This document shows, one piece after another, positions 1-10,592 of a stretch of DNA of 64,000 bases. The position numbers and the translations under genes are program-made. Source of the stretch: Manihot esculenta (Eukaryota > Streptophyta > Magnoliopsida > Malpighiales > Euphorbiaceae); contig NC_035173.2 in NCBI RefSeq assembly GCF_001659605.2, positions 9,877,065-9,941,064 of the forward strand, in the 5' to 3' direction. Positions within the stretch are counted from its first letter, which is position 1; the number at the start of each line of letters is the position of its first letter. The notes beneath the pieces were generated by a model. That model ran no database searches. It was not told where the DNA came from and saw only the letters and a program-made list of their open reading frames with translations.

Positions 1-1000
1 TGAAATCATTTGTATTCAACAATAATTAATCAAAAACAGTTGCCAACAACTGAAGGCAGTTTTGAAATTCTAAAGCAAAATAATGAATATACACAGTATA
101 ACTTTGAAATTTAAGTTTTATTTTGCTTATTTATAATTTGATGGCAATATTGTGATAATGAAAAAAATGCATAGGTTGCCCTTTGAATGATGATAATAAT
201 AGGTCAATAGCGTAGGACGTAAATAAATTGGAATTATTTTACGTGGCAAAATGTTTCCCCGTTAAAGTAAGCAAGATTATTAATTGTTGTTTTTTATCTT
301 TCTCCTTTCGTTATATCAACTAAGAAATATTTTACGTTTTAAAATAAAATTATATATATTATTATTTTTTATTTACAAGAGATAACAACACCTGTATTTC
401 GAAGGATGTATTGGCAGCTTAATCAATGGTTTATTTTGTAAATACAGCTTTCCTTAAAAATATTATAAAGTAATATTTTTAAATACATAGTCTTTTTCTT
501 TAAAAGTTCATGCTAATTTCAATTATCATTTGAATACAAAATGTTATATCTATATGTATTATATATGTGTGTAAAATATTAAATTTAATTTCAAGTGGAA
601 TTTGCAGTTTTACAAGCAAGATTAGTTGTATAATGCATAATTTTAGAGAAAGAATTCCAAGTGAATTGAGATAATAATTACTTGATGTTCATGTAGTTTA
701 AATTTAATGTAATTGTTCTCACCCTACAAAGTTGTCTCAATTGTGTTGAAATTGGTTAAATTTTATAAAATCTAAAACTTAGCTCAAGTGTAAAGCCAGG
801 AAGGCTTATTGGTGTTCTGCATGAGACATTATAGAAGACAACCTCAAAGTACTTCTGTCAAGTTTAACTAGGATCATCTTTCATTCTTAACCATTGACCA
901 TGACAGCATCATAATTCCAATTATTTAATGTTTTTCCCTTTATCATGTTGGTAAGTGGATGATTGAAGTAAAATTTATCATTACTTTAATTAATGACAAG
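1..1000. other. AT-rich intergenic sequence
   Basis: No open frame of note, no RNA gene and no terminal repeat could be recognised. The composition is strongly AT-rich with homopolymer runs, typical of plant intergenic DNA. Confidence 0.6.
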
Positions 1001-2043
1001 TAATAAATAAGTGGCAATTTTATGTGTACCTTACTTCAATGTCAATTGGCATGATTATTCAAGTGTGACGAGCATGACCTCGGATGAGTGCGGGTTTCTT
1101 TGTGTGTCACCTAATCGATACTCAGCTGTGTCAGGCATGGGTTTGATTAAGTGGAACTTTTGTGGACAGCCACCCATACGATTACTACATATCCTTCACT
1201 CATTTTGTAGTCCATATACTTTCAACATGTTTACTAAGGTTGCTTGAATTAGGCACTCAATGATTCATCTCACTCAGGCTCTGCGGTCGGCTAACCTTTG
1301 CTCTTCTCTTTTGTTGTCCAGCCAACGTCAATCAATCGAGATCACCATGTCTGCTCAATTCTTTCTCTAAAAAAATTGAGGCCAAATTCCTCTGTTGGTC
1401 CATTGAGATCGTCCTACTTGATTTCTTTTACCGATCTTCTGAAAGTGACTAGCCAGATTTCTTTCTAATCCTTCTACTCCGACCAGCTGACCAGTCCGAC
1501 CATTCGACCAATCCATTTTCCCAACTCACTCAATCCAAAAAACTTGCTAATTCAAATTTTGAGAACAATTCGACCATCCAACCAATCCGATCAGCTCCAC
1601 TGCTCCATTTTCCAACTCGCTTAGTCTGACCAACTTGCTAATACAAAGCTTGAGGAATTAGCAGCTTGACAACTTATTCAACCCTCTCTTGAAATCTGCC
1701 AATCAGGTAGCATAGTCGGCCTGTACAATCCAATTTTAAATGCTTGATGTCCTAGTGCTAGAACTGGCCTATTCAATCCAAGGTTGAAGGCTTACCGACT
1801 TGGTAACCCAACCGACTTGTCGAGCTCTTGATTTCCAGACCAACGGGCCGACCTCTCGATGCTCCGATCATGCTGACCTTTCGATGCTCCGACCAGCGAA
1901 ACCATTGGTGTTCCAACTAGTGGTGCTTGATCAGTCGTCCTCTCATTGGTCAAACAGTCTAGCGTCCACCATGCCAACCAGGGGCATCTCAATTCAACTC
2001 ATCTTCAAGCTGGATGAAATACAGAGTCCAAGTTCATCCACCT
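1001..2043. repeat. Old repeat-like sequence, left part, split by the retrotransposon nest
   Basis: This stretch is richer in C and T than its surroundings and repeatedly carries short CCGACC / CGACCA words, e.g. between 1490 and 1900. The text resumes in similar style after the nest (21744 onward: cggtcagcc, gtccgacctc). Since element 1 has a perfect target-site duplication, the two halves were once contiguous. I infer an old transposable element or its LTR; the family is not recognised and no coding domain is seen. Confidence 0.4.
2039..2043. repeat. Target-site duplication CACCT, left copy (element 1)
   Basis: CACCT lies directly before the TGTAACG terminus of the left LTR. The same five bases lie directly after the right LTR at 21739-21743. 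A 5-bp duplication is the expected product of Ty3/gypsy integration. Confidence 0.95.
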
Positions 2044-2659
2044 TGTAACGACTCGAACATCGGACCGCTACCGGCGCTAGGATCCGGGTCGACTTAAGGC
2101 CGCCGGGACCCGTAGCAAGCCTGACATACATCCTGAAAACCTGCTTAATCCCATACATGATCAACAACATACATAAAAATTAAAACTTTTCTTTCCATGA
2201 ACATCAACCAAACTCAACCTGTGCATAAACATTAATATAACATTGATCCCTCTGTGGGATCTCATCAGTGTCCCCAATGGGTGACAAAACATATGCTGAG
2301 TTGGTTTACATAAGTGACATAAAATAACCAAGATCATGTATAAAAAGGGATACAACATTCTATGGTCAAGCACACACTAACATCCATATACATCATCTCA
2401 TTACACACCTATACTGTACTTTTACATTACAATTTGATCATGTCCATTGCTAGCTATTACATAAGCATGACTTCTTTACTCTATCCGGACTCCCGCACTA
2501 TACTGTACCTGCAAGCCTGGGGGTAAAGGGAGAGGGGTGAGCTAAAAGCCCAGTGAGCTGAACTATAAAACATATTAACACTATGCTTTAATGAAATGCA
2601 TCATAACACAGACAATTCACATAAGGGTTGGGTGAACTTGTCACCAATTAGTCCAAGCT

Positions 2660-2845
2660 AACATGGTGCCAAGCCGTAGCATGGGGTCCTGGTCTTCCTG
2701 TCATACATACATTACTTACCATTATTCCAGGGCCTCCTCTGGGCTCCTGGTCTTCGAGTCCACAATCGTGCCAGGCCGTAGAATGGGGTCCTGGTCTTTC
2801 ATTTCCGTGCCAGGCCGTAGAATGGGGTCCTGGTCTTCCTGTCAT
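2660..2845. repeat. Minisatellite inside the LTR of element 1
   Basis: Three good copies and one degenerate copy of a roughly 30-bp phrase (gccaggccgtagaatgg followed by ggtcctggtctt) lie near 2662, 2720, 2768 and 2806, separated by short unique spacers. The same position in the other LTR families holds a related but different unit. The repeat lies in the R/U5 part of the LTR. Confidence 0.75.
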
Positions 2846-3191
2846 GGACTAATTGGGTCATCCAACATTCACCCACATCAACAACAATCGATGCAATGCG
2901 GCATATTCGTGAATACTAATGCAATCATCCTATTGCATAATCATGATGCATGAAACATGATAAAACATTTAATTTAAAAGATTAAGTTTAGTTCCACTCA
3001 CCTTTGGCTGACTCTGACAACACCGAAGCAGCTGAACTCACTGCTGGGGTCCTCGGTTCCTCGGGTTTGAACCTACACAGGTGGACTCAAATGAGGGACC
3101 AAACATACTTGGACATAATTCTAAAATACTCCCCAAAAACCCCCTAGAACATCATGAAAACATCACATAAAAACATGCAAGAAATGGCTGA

Positions 3192-3335
3192 ACAGGGTAC
3201 TTTCGGCGGCAGGTTCGGCGGCCGAAAGTCCCTCCAGAGCCGAAAGTCAGGCACTTTCGGCGGCACCTTCGGCGGCCGAATGCTGCCTCCACAAGGGGGT
3301 TCGGCGGCCGAAACTCCTTTCGGCGGCTGAACCTG
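3192..3335. repeat. Palindromic GC-rich cluster, R/U5 side of LTR
   Basis: Several copies of TTCGGCGGCCGAA or near variants lie here, alternating with the half-site CTTTCGGCGGCACC. It is CpG-dense in otherwise AT-rich DNA. The right LTR has one further unit block here, lost in this copy. Confidence 0.75.
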
Positions 3336-3847
3336 GTTTCTGCCAGAAGGGCAGAAACTTGGTTCACATGAACCTCTTGCCTCCCAAAACCTCAAATCAT
3401 GCATATAGCTCAACTAAAACATGCATACCAGTTCCTAGGGGTCTCAAACAATCAAATACCCCAACTACAACACTTCAAACACACACAATCAACACACATT
3501 GCTCAAAACATCAATATTAACCCATAACTCAACATATAACCTAACATGCATTTCTACCCATAGATCTTGCATAAAACTTACTTAAAACACATAAGGAGCT
3601 TAAGATCGGCCCTTACCTCTTGAAGATCGAGAGGGAGACGACCTAAACTTGGAGATCCACGAAAATGAGCTCCTGAGTTCCCAAAGCTCCAAAAATTGGT
3701 TTAAATGCTCAAACTTGCAAACGTGAGTTTAAAACTCAAGAAAATGGAAGAGATTTGGAGGAAGAACATGAGAGTTGCAAAAGGGAAGGTCGGAAGCTTG
3801 TTGTGGCCGAAAATGGGAGAAAACTCGCCCATTTCGGCTAAGTGCCC

Positions 3848-3857
3848 CTTTTATAGG
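3848..3857 (-). promoter_or_regulatory. LTR TATA box (element 1, left LTR)
   Basis: On the minus strand the sequence reads CCTATAAAAGGGGC, a strong plant TATA box. It is present at the same place in every LTR in this window: about 10118-10126, 17767-17775 and 21377-21384, and as CTATAAAGAG at about 37039-37047. Transcription would start about 30 bp further along the minus strand. Confidence 0.75.
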
Positions 3858-3910
3858 TGGCTGGCCAGGCCACGTTCGGGGGCCGAATGCGCTTCTGCAT
3901 CCATGCCATG

Positions 3911-4054
3911 TTCGGCGGCCGAACTTCACTTTCGGCGGCCGAACTTCACTTTCGGCGGCCGAACCTAGACTTCCCTAACTCATGCTTTCGGGGGCCTAAC
4001 GTGCCTCCAAAACGCATGCATGTTCGGCGGCCGAAACTCCTTTCGGCGGCCGAA
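3911..4054. repeat. U3 array of TTCGGCGGCCGAA palindromes
   Basis: Perfect copies of the 13-base motif lie at 3911-3923, 3931-3943, 3951-3963, 4023-4035 and 4042-4054. The first three are spaced exactly 20 bp apart. On the element strand they lie about 55-200 bp upstream of the TATA box, in the place of U3 enhancers. The right LTR (21439-21560) has one unit fewer and two mutated units. Confidence 0.85.
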
Positions 4055-4230
4055 CCTGGGTTTTCCTCCTATGACTTTTCATGCAAAAACTCATTTAATT
4101 CATACTTAAAACCATTAAAAACATGAAAACATTTTACAAAAACATGATTTTACCCTTCTAGAGGTCTCCGACATCCGAGATCCCGCCGGACGGTAGGAAT
4201 TCCGGTACCGGAGTCTAGCCGGGTATTACA

Positions 4231-4246
4231 TTCTCCCCCCCTTAAG
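4231..4246 (-). promoter_or_regulatory. Polypurine tract of element 1
   Basis: The minus strand reads CTTAAGGGGGGGAGAA directly before the TGTAATACC start of the LTR, the position and composition of a plus-strand primer. Confidence 0.9.
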
Positions 4247-4328
4247 AACATTCGTCCCCGAATGTTCCTCAACTAGCACATGCATAGCAAACAACATAAC
4301 ATACACATGAAACACATAGAGACTAACC

Positions 4329-7300
4329 TTAAAAGAGATGAGGATATTGCCGGAGCATGGACTCCCGTGTCTCCCAAGTGCATTCTTCCATATTGTGGTG
4401 GTTCCACAGGACTTTCACCATCGGGATTTCCTTGTTTCTCAGCTTCCTGATCTGGGTGTCTAGGATCTGTACTGGCTGCTCAACATAGGTGAGATCCTCT
4501 TGGATCTCCACATCAGGCTCACTAAGAACCTTGCCCGGATTTGACACGAATTTTCTCAACATAGAAACATGGAAAATCGGATGGATTTTCTCCATTGAAG
4601 CAGGTAAGTCCAGCTTGTACGATACACTCCCAATCTTTTGCAAGACTTCAAAGGGTCCGATGTACCGCGGAGCCAGCTTACCTTTCTTCCCGAACCGAAC
4701 CACTCCTTTCATTGGAGACACCTTAAGCAATACCAGATCCCCCTCCTGAAACTCTACTAGTCTTCTGCGGATGTCTGCATAACTCTTCTGTCTGCTTGCA
4801 GCTGTCTTGATTCTTTCTCTGATTAAGGGTACCACCCTGCTGGTGATCTCTACTAGCTCAGGCCCTGCCAAGGCCTTTTCTCCAACTTCTTCCCAGCAAA
4901 CAGGTGACCTGCACTTCCTCCCATATAAAGCTTCATATGGAGCCATCCCGATGCTAGCATGATGGCTGTTATTGTAGGCAAACTCCACCAAAGGTAGATG
5001 TTGCCTCCAAGAACCGCCAAAGTCCAGCACACACATTCTTAGCATATCTTCTATGGTCTGGATGGTCCTCTCTGACTGTCCGTCTGTCTGTGGGTGGAAG
5101 GCAGTGCTGAAATCCAACCTAGTACCCATAGCATTCTGCAGACTCCGCCAAAACCTGGAGGTGAACTGGGGCCCTCTATCTGACACTATAGAAACAGGAA
5201 CCCCATGCAGTCTGACTATCTCATCAACGTACACCTGCGCCAACTTGTCCACAGAATAGCCACTCCTGACAGGGACGAAGTGAGCAGATTTGGTGAGTCT
5301 GTCCACAATCACCCATATGGAGTCCAATCTGTTGGACGTCGCCGGTAACCCCACTACGAAGTCCATAGCTATATTCTCCCATTTCCATTCTGGAATAGGT
5401 AGCGGGTTAAGCATTCCAGCCGGCTTCTGATGTTCCAGCTTCACCCTCTGACACACTTCGCAGGCTGACACAAACTGTGCCACTTCTTTCTTCATAGCTG
5501 GCCACCAGTAAACTTTCTTCAGATCTTGATACATCTTGGTGGCTCCGGGGTGAATGCTGTATCTTGCATTATGAGCCTCTCTCATAATGTCTCCTTTTAG
5601 CCCTATGTCATCTGGTACACACAATCGACTCCCATAGCGGAGGATCCCCCTATTGTCAAATCTGAACTCACTGTCCTTGCCTGACTGAACAATCCTGGCA
5701 ATCTTCACTAACTCTGGGTCCTCATGCTGTTTCTGAGCCACCTGCTCCAGAAACACGGGTGTCACTTTCATCTGAGCAACCAAGGCACCTGTACCAGACA
5801 ACTCCAACTATAGACCTTCCTCAATGAGCTTGTAAAACTCCTTCACCACTGGTCTCCTCTCTGCCGTGATGTGGGATAGACTGCCTAGTGACTTCCAGCT
5901 TAGAGCGTCTGCCACGACATTCGCCTTACCCAGATGATACTGAATCTTGCAATCATAGTCACTCAGCAGCTCTACCCACCTCCTCTGTCTCAAATTCAAA
6001 TCTCTTTGACTCAAGATGTATTGCAGGCTCTTATGATCCGTAAAGATCTCACATTTAACCCCATAGAGGTAGTGCCTCCACATCTTGAGTGCAAAGATTA
6101 CTGCTGCCATCTCAAGGTCATGTGTGGGGTAATTCAACTCATGCTTCTTCAGCTGCCTAGAAGCATAAGCAATCACCCTCTCATTCTGCATTAGTACGCA
6201 ACCCAGTCCCACACGGGACGCATCACAAAAGACTGTAAAGTCTTCATCACTAGATGGCAGAGCTAAAACTGGTGCTGAAGTCAACCTCTTCTTAAGCTCT
6301 TCAAAACTCTCCTCACACTGGTCGGTCCACAGAAACTTCTGATTCTTCCTGGTTAGCCTGGTCAGAGGAGCTGCAATTTTCGAGAAGTCCTGAACGAACC
6401 TCCTGTAGTAACCTGCCAAACCCAAGAAACTCCTGATCTCTGTTACTGAAGTGGGTCTAGGCCAGTTAGCCACAGTTTCTGTCTTCTTGGGGTCCACCTC
6501 AATCCCATTCTCTGACACTACATGCCCCAAGAACGAAATGCTCCTTAGCCAGAACTCACACTTGGAGAACTTGGCATACAAGTCATGTTCCCTCAAGGTC
6601 TGTAGAACCAACCTCAGATGATGGACATGCTCCTCTGCATTCCTGGAATACACCAAGATACCATCTATGAAGACAATAACGAAGTGATCCAGGTACTGGC
6701 TAAACACTCTGTTCATGAGGTCCATGAATGCTGCAGGGGCGTTAGTTAACCCGAACGGCATTACAAGGAACTCAAAATGCCCATATCTGGTCCTGAAAGC
6801 TGTCTTCGGTACATCCTCTTCCCTGATCCTCAACTGATGATACCCGGACCTCAGATCTATTTTGGAGAAACAACCCGCTCCTGCTAGCTGGTCGAATAGA
6901 TCGTCGATCCTTGGCAATGGGTACTTGTTCTTGGTAGTGACTTTGTTCAACTGCCTGTAGTCGATACAAAGTCTAAGGGATCCATCCTTCTTTCTCACAA
7001 ACAAAACTGGAGCACCCCAGGGTGAGGTACTCGGTCGGATGAAGCCCTTGTCTACCAGCTCCTGCAACTGCTCCTTCAACTCTTTCAATTCTGCTGGCGC
7101 CATCCTGTAGGGAGGGATAGAGATCGGTCGGGTTCCAGGCATCAGTTCTATCTCGAACTCTATTTCCCTAGCAGGTGGTAAACCTGGCAGTTCGTCTGGG
7201 AACACATCTAAGAACTCTCTAACCACTGGCACCGAGGCGGGCTCTCTAACCTGACTGCTAAGCTCTCTCACATGAGCCAAATACCCCTGGCATCCCCTCC

Positions 7301-8205
7301 TGAGCAACCTACGAGCCTGAAGGGCTGATATCAGACCTCTAGGTGTACCCCTCCTGTCTCCTCTAAAGACAACCTCAGACCCATCCTGTCCTCTGAACCT
7401 GACTACCTTGTCCCTGCAGTCCAAGGTAGCACCATGGGTAGATAGCCAGTCCATCCCTAGAATGACGTCAAAATCTGTCAAATCTAGAACCACTAGGTCG
7501 GCGGACAAGCATCTTCCCTCAACAAACACAGGACTACACTGGCAGACTGACTCTGCCACAGATGGATCACACTTGGGTCCACTGACCCAGAGAGAACACT
7601 CTAACCCAGAAGTCATCAGACCCAACCTCCCCACGGCTCTCGGAGCGATAAAAGAATGAGATGCGCCAGGGTCCATCAAGGCATATACATCTGAACAACC
7701 AATAATTAAGTTACCTGCCACCACGGTGTTAGATGCATCTGCCTCCTGCTGTGTCATTGTGAAGATCTGTGCCGGAGCTGATGGACCTTCACCTCTGAAA
7801 CCCACTGAAGAAGAGGCTGCCCCTCTCCCTCTACCTCTGCCACTGGCCTGAGTCATGGCTGGAGCTGCTGGCTGCGCTACACTGCCTGAAGCTGTCTGCT
7901 GGGACGAAGCCATCGGGACTGCTCTTGGACAATCTCGAGCCATATGCCCCTCCTGACCACATCTGAAATAGGCGTTCGTCCCAAACCGACATACTCCCCT
8001 GTGTGGCTTACCACACCTCGCACAAACTGCATTATCCGCACCAGAGCTTGAGCCACTCCCAAATCCCAGACTGGACTTGACTTTATTCCAGAACTTGTTC
8101 TTCTTACCCTTGGGCTTACCCCATCTCTTACTGCCTGAAGCTGCTGCACTCAGAGTAAAGGGATCTAATCTTCCCCCACCCGGAGTTTTAGAACCGGAAG
8201 ACTGT
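4329..8205 (-). pseudogene. Gag-pol of element 1, downstream part (broken)
   Basis: Reading leftward from the insertion point: the Gag C-terminal part with a CX2CX4HX4C zinc knuckle (around 7925-7975), protease with the DPGASHSF active site (around 7665-7690), RT, RNase H, integrase and a chromodomain-like tail ending YPHLF at 4329. Two lesions are visible. An in-frame TAG at 5808-5810 separates RNase H from integrase, where the related element 2 has Gln. The RT catalytic box reads FIDG (6660-6671) instead of FIDD, losing one metal-binding Asp. The integrase D, D and E residues (IAMDFV, IVSDRG, SERT) are present. The frame is otherwise open from 8205 to the TAG. Confidence 0.9.
8201..8205. 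repeat. Target-site duplication ACTGT, left copy (element 2)
   Basis: ACTGT precedes the left LTR of element 2 and is repeated at 18135-18139 after its right LTR. It fixes the insertion point inside the gag frame of element 1. Confidence 0.95.
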
Positions 8206-10485
8206 TGTAACAGCCCAAAAATCCGGACCGCTACCGGCGCTAGGATCCAGATCGGCGTAAGGCCGCCGGGACCCGTAGCAAGCCTAACATAACCTGTAAA
8301 CCTGCTTAATCCCGTACATGATCAATAATACTCATAAACCTGTAAACATTCTCATATAACAACCAAGCTCAACCTATACATAAACATAAACATAACATAA
8401 ACCTCCACTAGAGCCCTCATCAAATGCTCCAATGGGGTATCTCATCATACATAAGCTTGGTTGAAACATAACCTCATATCTCATATCATAAAGACCATGT
8501 ACATACAAGTGGGATTAACATTCTTTATTGGTCAAGCACAACTCTATCCTCAATATTCGAATTACATAACATAACTTAAAACACTTTACATTACATCATA
8601 ATACAATTGTCATGTCCACAATCTAACTATTACATAACATCACTTCATACTCTGGCTAACCTCCTGGTCTACCCTGTACCTGCACATCTGGGGTTAGGGG
8701 AGAGGGGTGAGCTATAAAGCCCAGTGAGCAGAATAGAGAAAAACATATATTAAATATTTCATGCTTCCATGAAATGCAACACATCACAAACATATCACAT
8801 AAGGATGGTATTGTCACCTATAGTCCTCAACATAGTCCAATCGTGCCAGGGGCGTAGAATGGGCCTCACTGGTCTTTCTCTTACATACATAACATAACAT
8901 AACATTCCAATATGCCAGGGGCGTAGAATGGGCCTCACTGGTCTTTCTCTTAACATAGTCCAGGGGCGTAGAATGGGCCTCACTGGCAATCCATACCGTA
9001 TCATCATCATATCATACCATAGAAGGACTAGAGGATCATTCAATAGCCAATCCGCATCCACATCATATTATGCAATGCAACATATTCGTGAATATTAATG
9101 TAAACAACCTAAAATATATCATGGCATATATGATGCATGAACATGCTCCAAAAAGTTATATTTCATTTATTTAAAAACTTAAGGTTCATTCCACTCACCT
9201 CTGGCTGAAGCTCTACAGACTCTGAAGCAGCTATCTCACTGCTGAGGTCCTCGGTTCCTCGGGTCCGAACCTACACAGGTGGACTCCAATGAGGGACCAA
9301 ACGTACATAAGCATAAATCTAATAAACTTCCCCAAAAACCCCCTAAAACATCAGGAAAACATCACATAGAAATATGCATGAAATGGCTGAACAGGGCACT
9401 TTCGGCGGCACCTTCGGCGGCCGAAAGTCCTGGATCGACAGATCCGAAAGTCGGGCACTTTCGGCGGCACCTTCGACGGCCGAAAGTCCCAGACAGAGAC
9501 GAAAGTCTCTTTTCGGGGGCAACTTCGGCAGCCGAATGCTGCCTCCACAAAGGGGGTTCGGCGACCGAAGGTCACTTCGGCGGCCGAACCTGAGCTTCTC
9601 CCGAAGGGCAGAAACTCAGCTCTTTTATGCCCATTTCGCCTCCCAAGCTCAAATCATGCAAAAACTTGCTCTACAACATGCATACTTCACATATATCACA
9701 CCTAGGGGTCTCAAACTAGCATATACCCCATCTACAACACTTCCAACAAGACATAAACGAGCTACATTGTTCATCAAAGCATCAAAACCCATAAACTCAT
9801 CAATAAGCCTAAACATGCATCTTTACCCATAAATCTTGCATAAAACTTAGTTAAAACACATAAGGAGCTTAAGATCGGCTCTTACCTCTTGAAGATCGAG
9901 AGGGAGACGACCTAAACTTGGAGATCCACGAAAATGAGCTCCTGAGTTCCCAAAGCTCCAAAACTTGGTTTAAATGCTCAAAACTTGCAATGTGAGTTTA
10001 AAACTCAAGGAAAAATGGAAGAGATTTGGAGGAAGAGCACAAGATTTGCAAAGGGAAGGTTGGAAGCTTGCTGTGGCCGAAAATGGGAGAAAGCTCGCCC
10101 ATTTCGGCTAAGTGCCCCTTTTATAGGTGGCTGGCCAGGCCACGTTCGGGGGCCGAATGTGCCTCCGTATCCATGCAATGTTCGGCGGCCGAACGTGAGT
10201 TTCGGCGGCCGAACCTGGACTTCCCCAACTCATGCTTTCGGGGGCCTAACGTGCCTCCAAAACGCATGCAATGTTCGGCGGCCGAACTTGACTTTCGGCG
10301 GCCGAACCTGGGTTTTCCTCCAATGCTATTTTCATGTAAAAACTCATTTTCTTTTATACTTAAAAATCATAAAACACATTAAAACATTTTTATAAAACAT
10401 AGTTCTACCCTTCTAGAGGTCTCCGACATCCGAGATTCCACCGGACGGTAGGAATTCCGGTACCGGAGTCTAGCCGGGTATTACA
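8206..10485 (-). repeat. Left LTR of element 2 (its 3' LTR)
   Basis: Begins TGTAACAGCCCAAAAATCCGG and ends GGGTATTACA. A TATA box lies at about 10118-10126 (minus strand). It contains a three-copy minisatellite (8845-8976; unit around ccaggggcgtagaatgggcc) and two clusters of TTCGGCGGCCGAA-type palindromes (9400-9590 and 10180-10310). Confidence 0.95.
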
Positions 10486-10501
10486 TTCTCCCCCCCTTAA
10501 G
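10486..10501 (-). promoter_or_regulatory. Polypurine tract of element 2
   Basis: The minus strand reads CTTAAGGGGGGGAGAA next to the LTR, the same as in element 1. Confidence 0.9.
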
Positions 10502-10592
10502 AACGTTTGTCCCCGAATGTTCCTCGACTAGTACATAGCATAACAAACAACATAACATACATACATACATATAAAACACATAGGGACTAACC

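Larger units (their letters stand above)
2044..4230 (-). repeat. Left LTR of element 1 (its 3' LTR), 2187 bp
   Basis: Starts TGTAACGACTCG and ends GGGTATTACA, so on the element strand it runs TGTAATACCC...TTACA. A TATA box lies at 3848-3857 on the minus strand, giving a U3 of about 375 bp. Compared with the right LTR it lacks 53 bp near 3270 and carries one extra 20-bp unit near 3931-3950, both at repeats of TTCGGCGGCCGAA. Confidence 0.93.

Noticed and set aside
3192..4054. CRISPR-like repetition in the LTRs
   Set aside because: Spacing is irregular, spacers are not unique and the same arrays occur in every LTR of a plant retrotransposon.
5808..5810. Programmed read-through at the TAG between RNase H and integrase
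   Set aside because: The related element 2 has a sense codon there and a TAG at a different place, so both stops look like decay.
9374..10395. Open frames rich in RRPN/SAAE repeats inside the LTRs (also near 3144, 17023, 20627 and 36057)
   Set aside because: They come from the TTCGGCGGCCGAA palindromes, which are open in several frames on both strands. They lie in LTRs and have no known domain.
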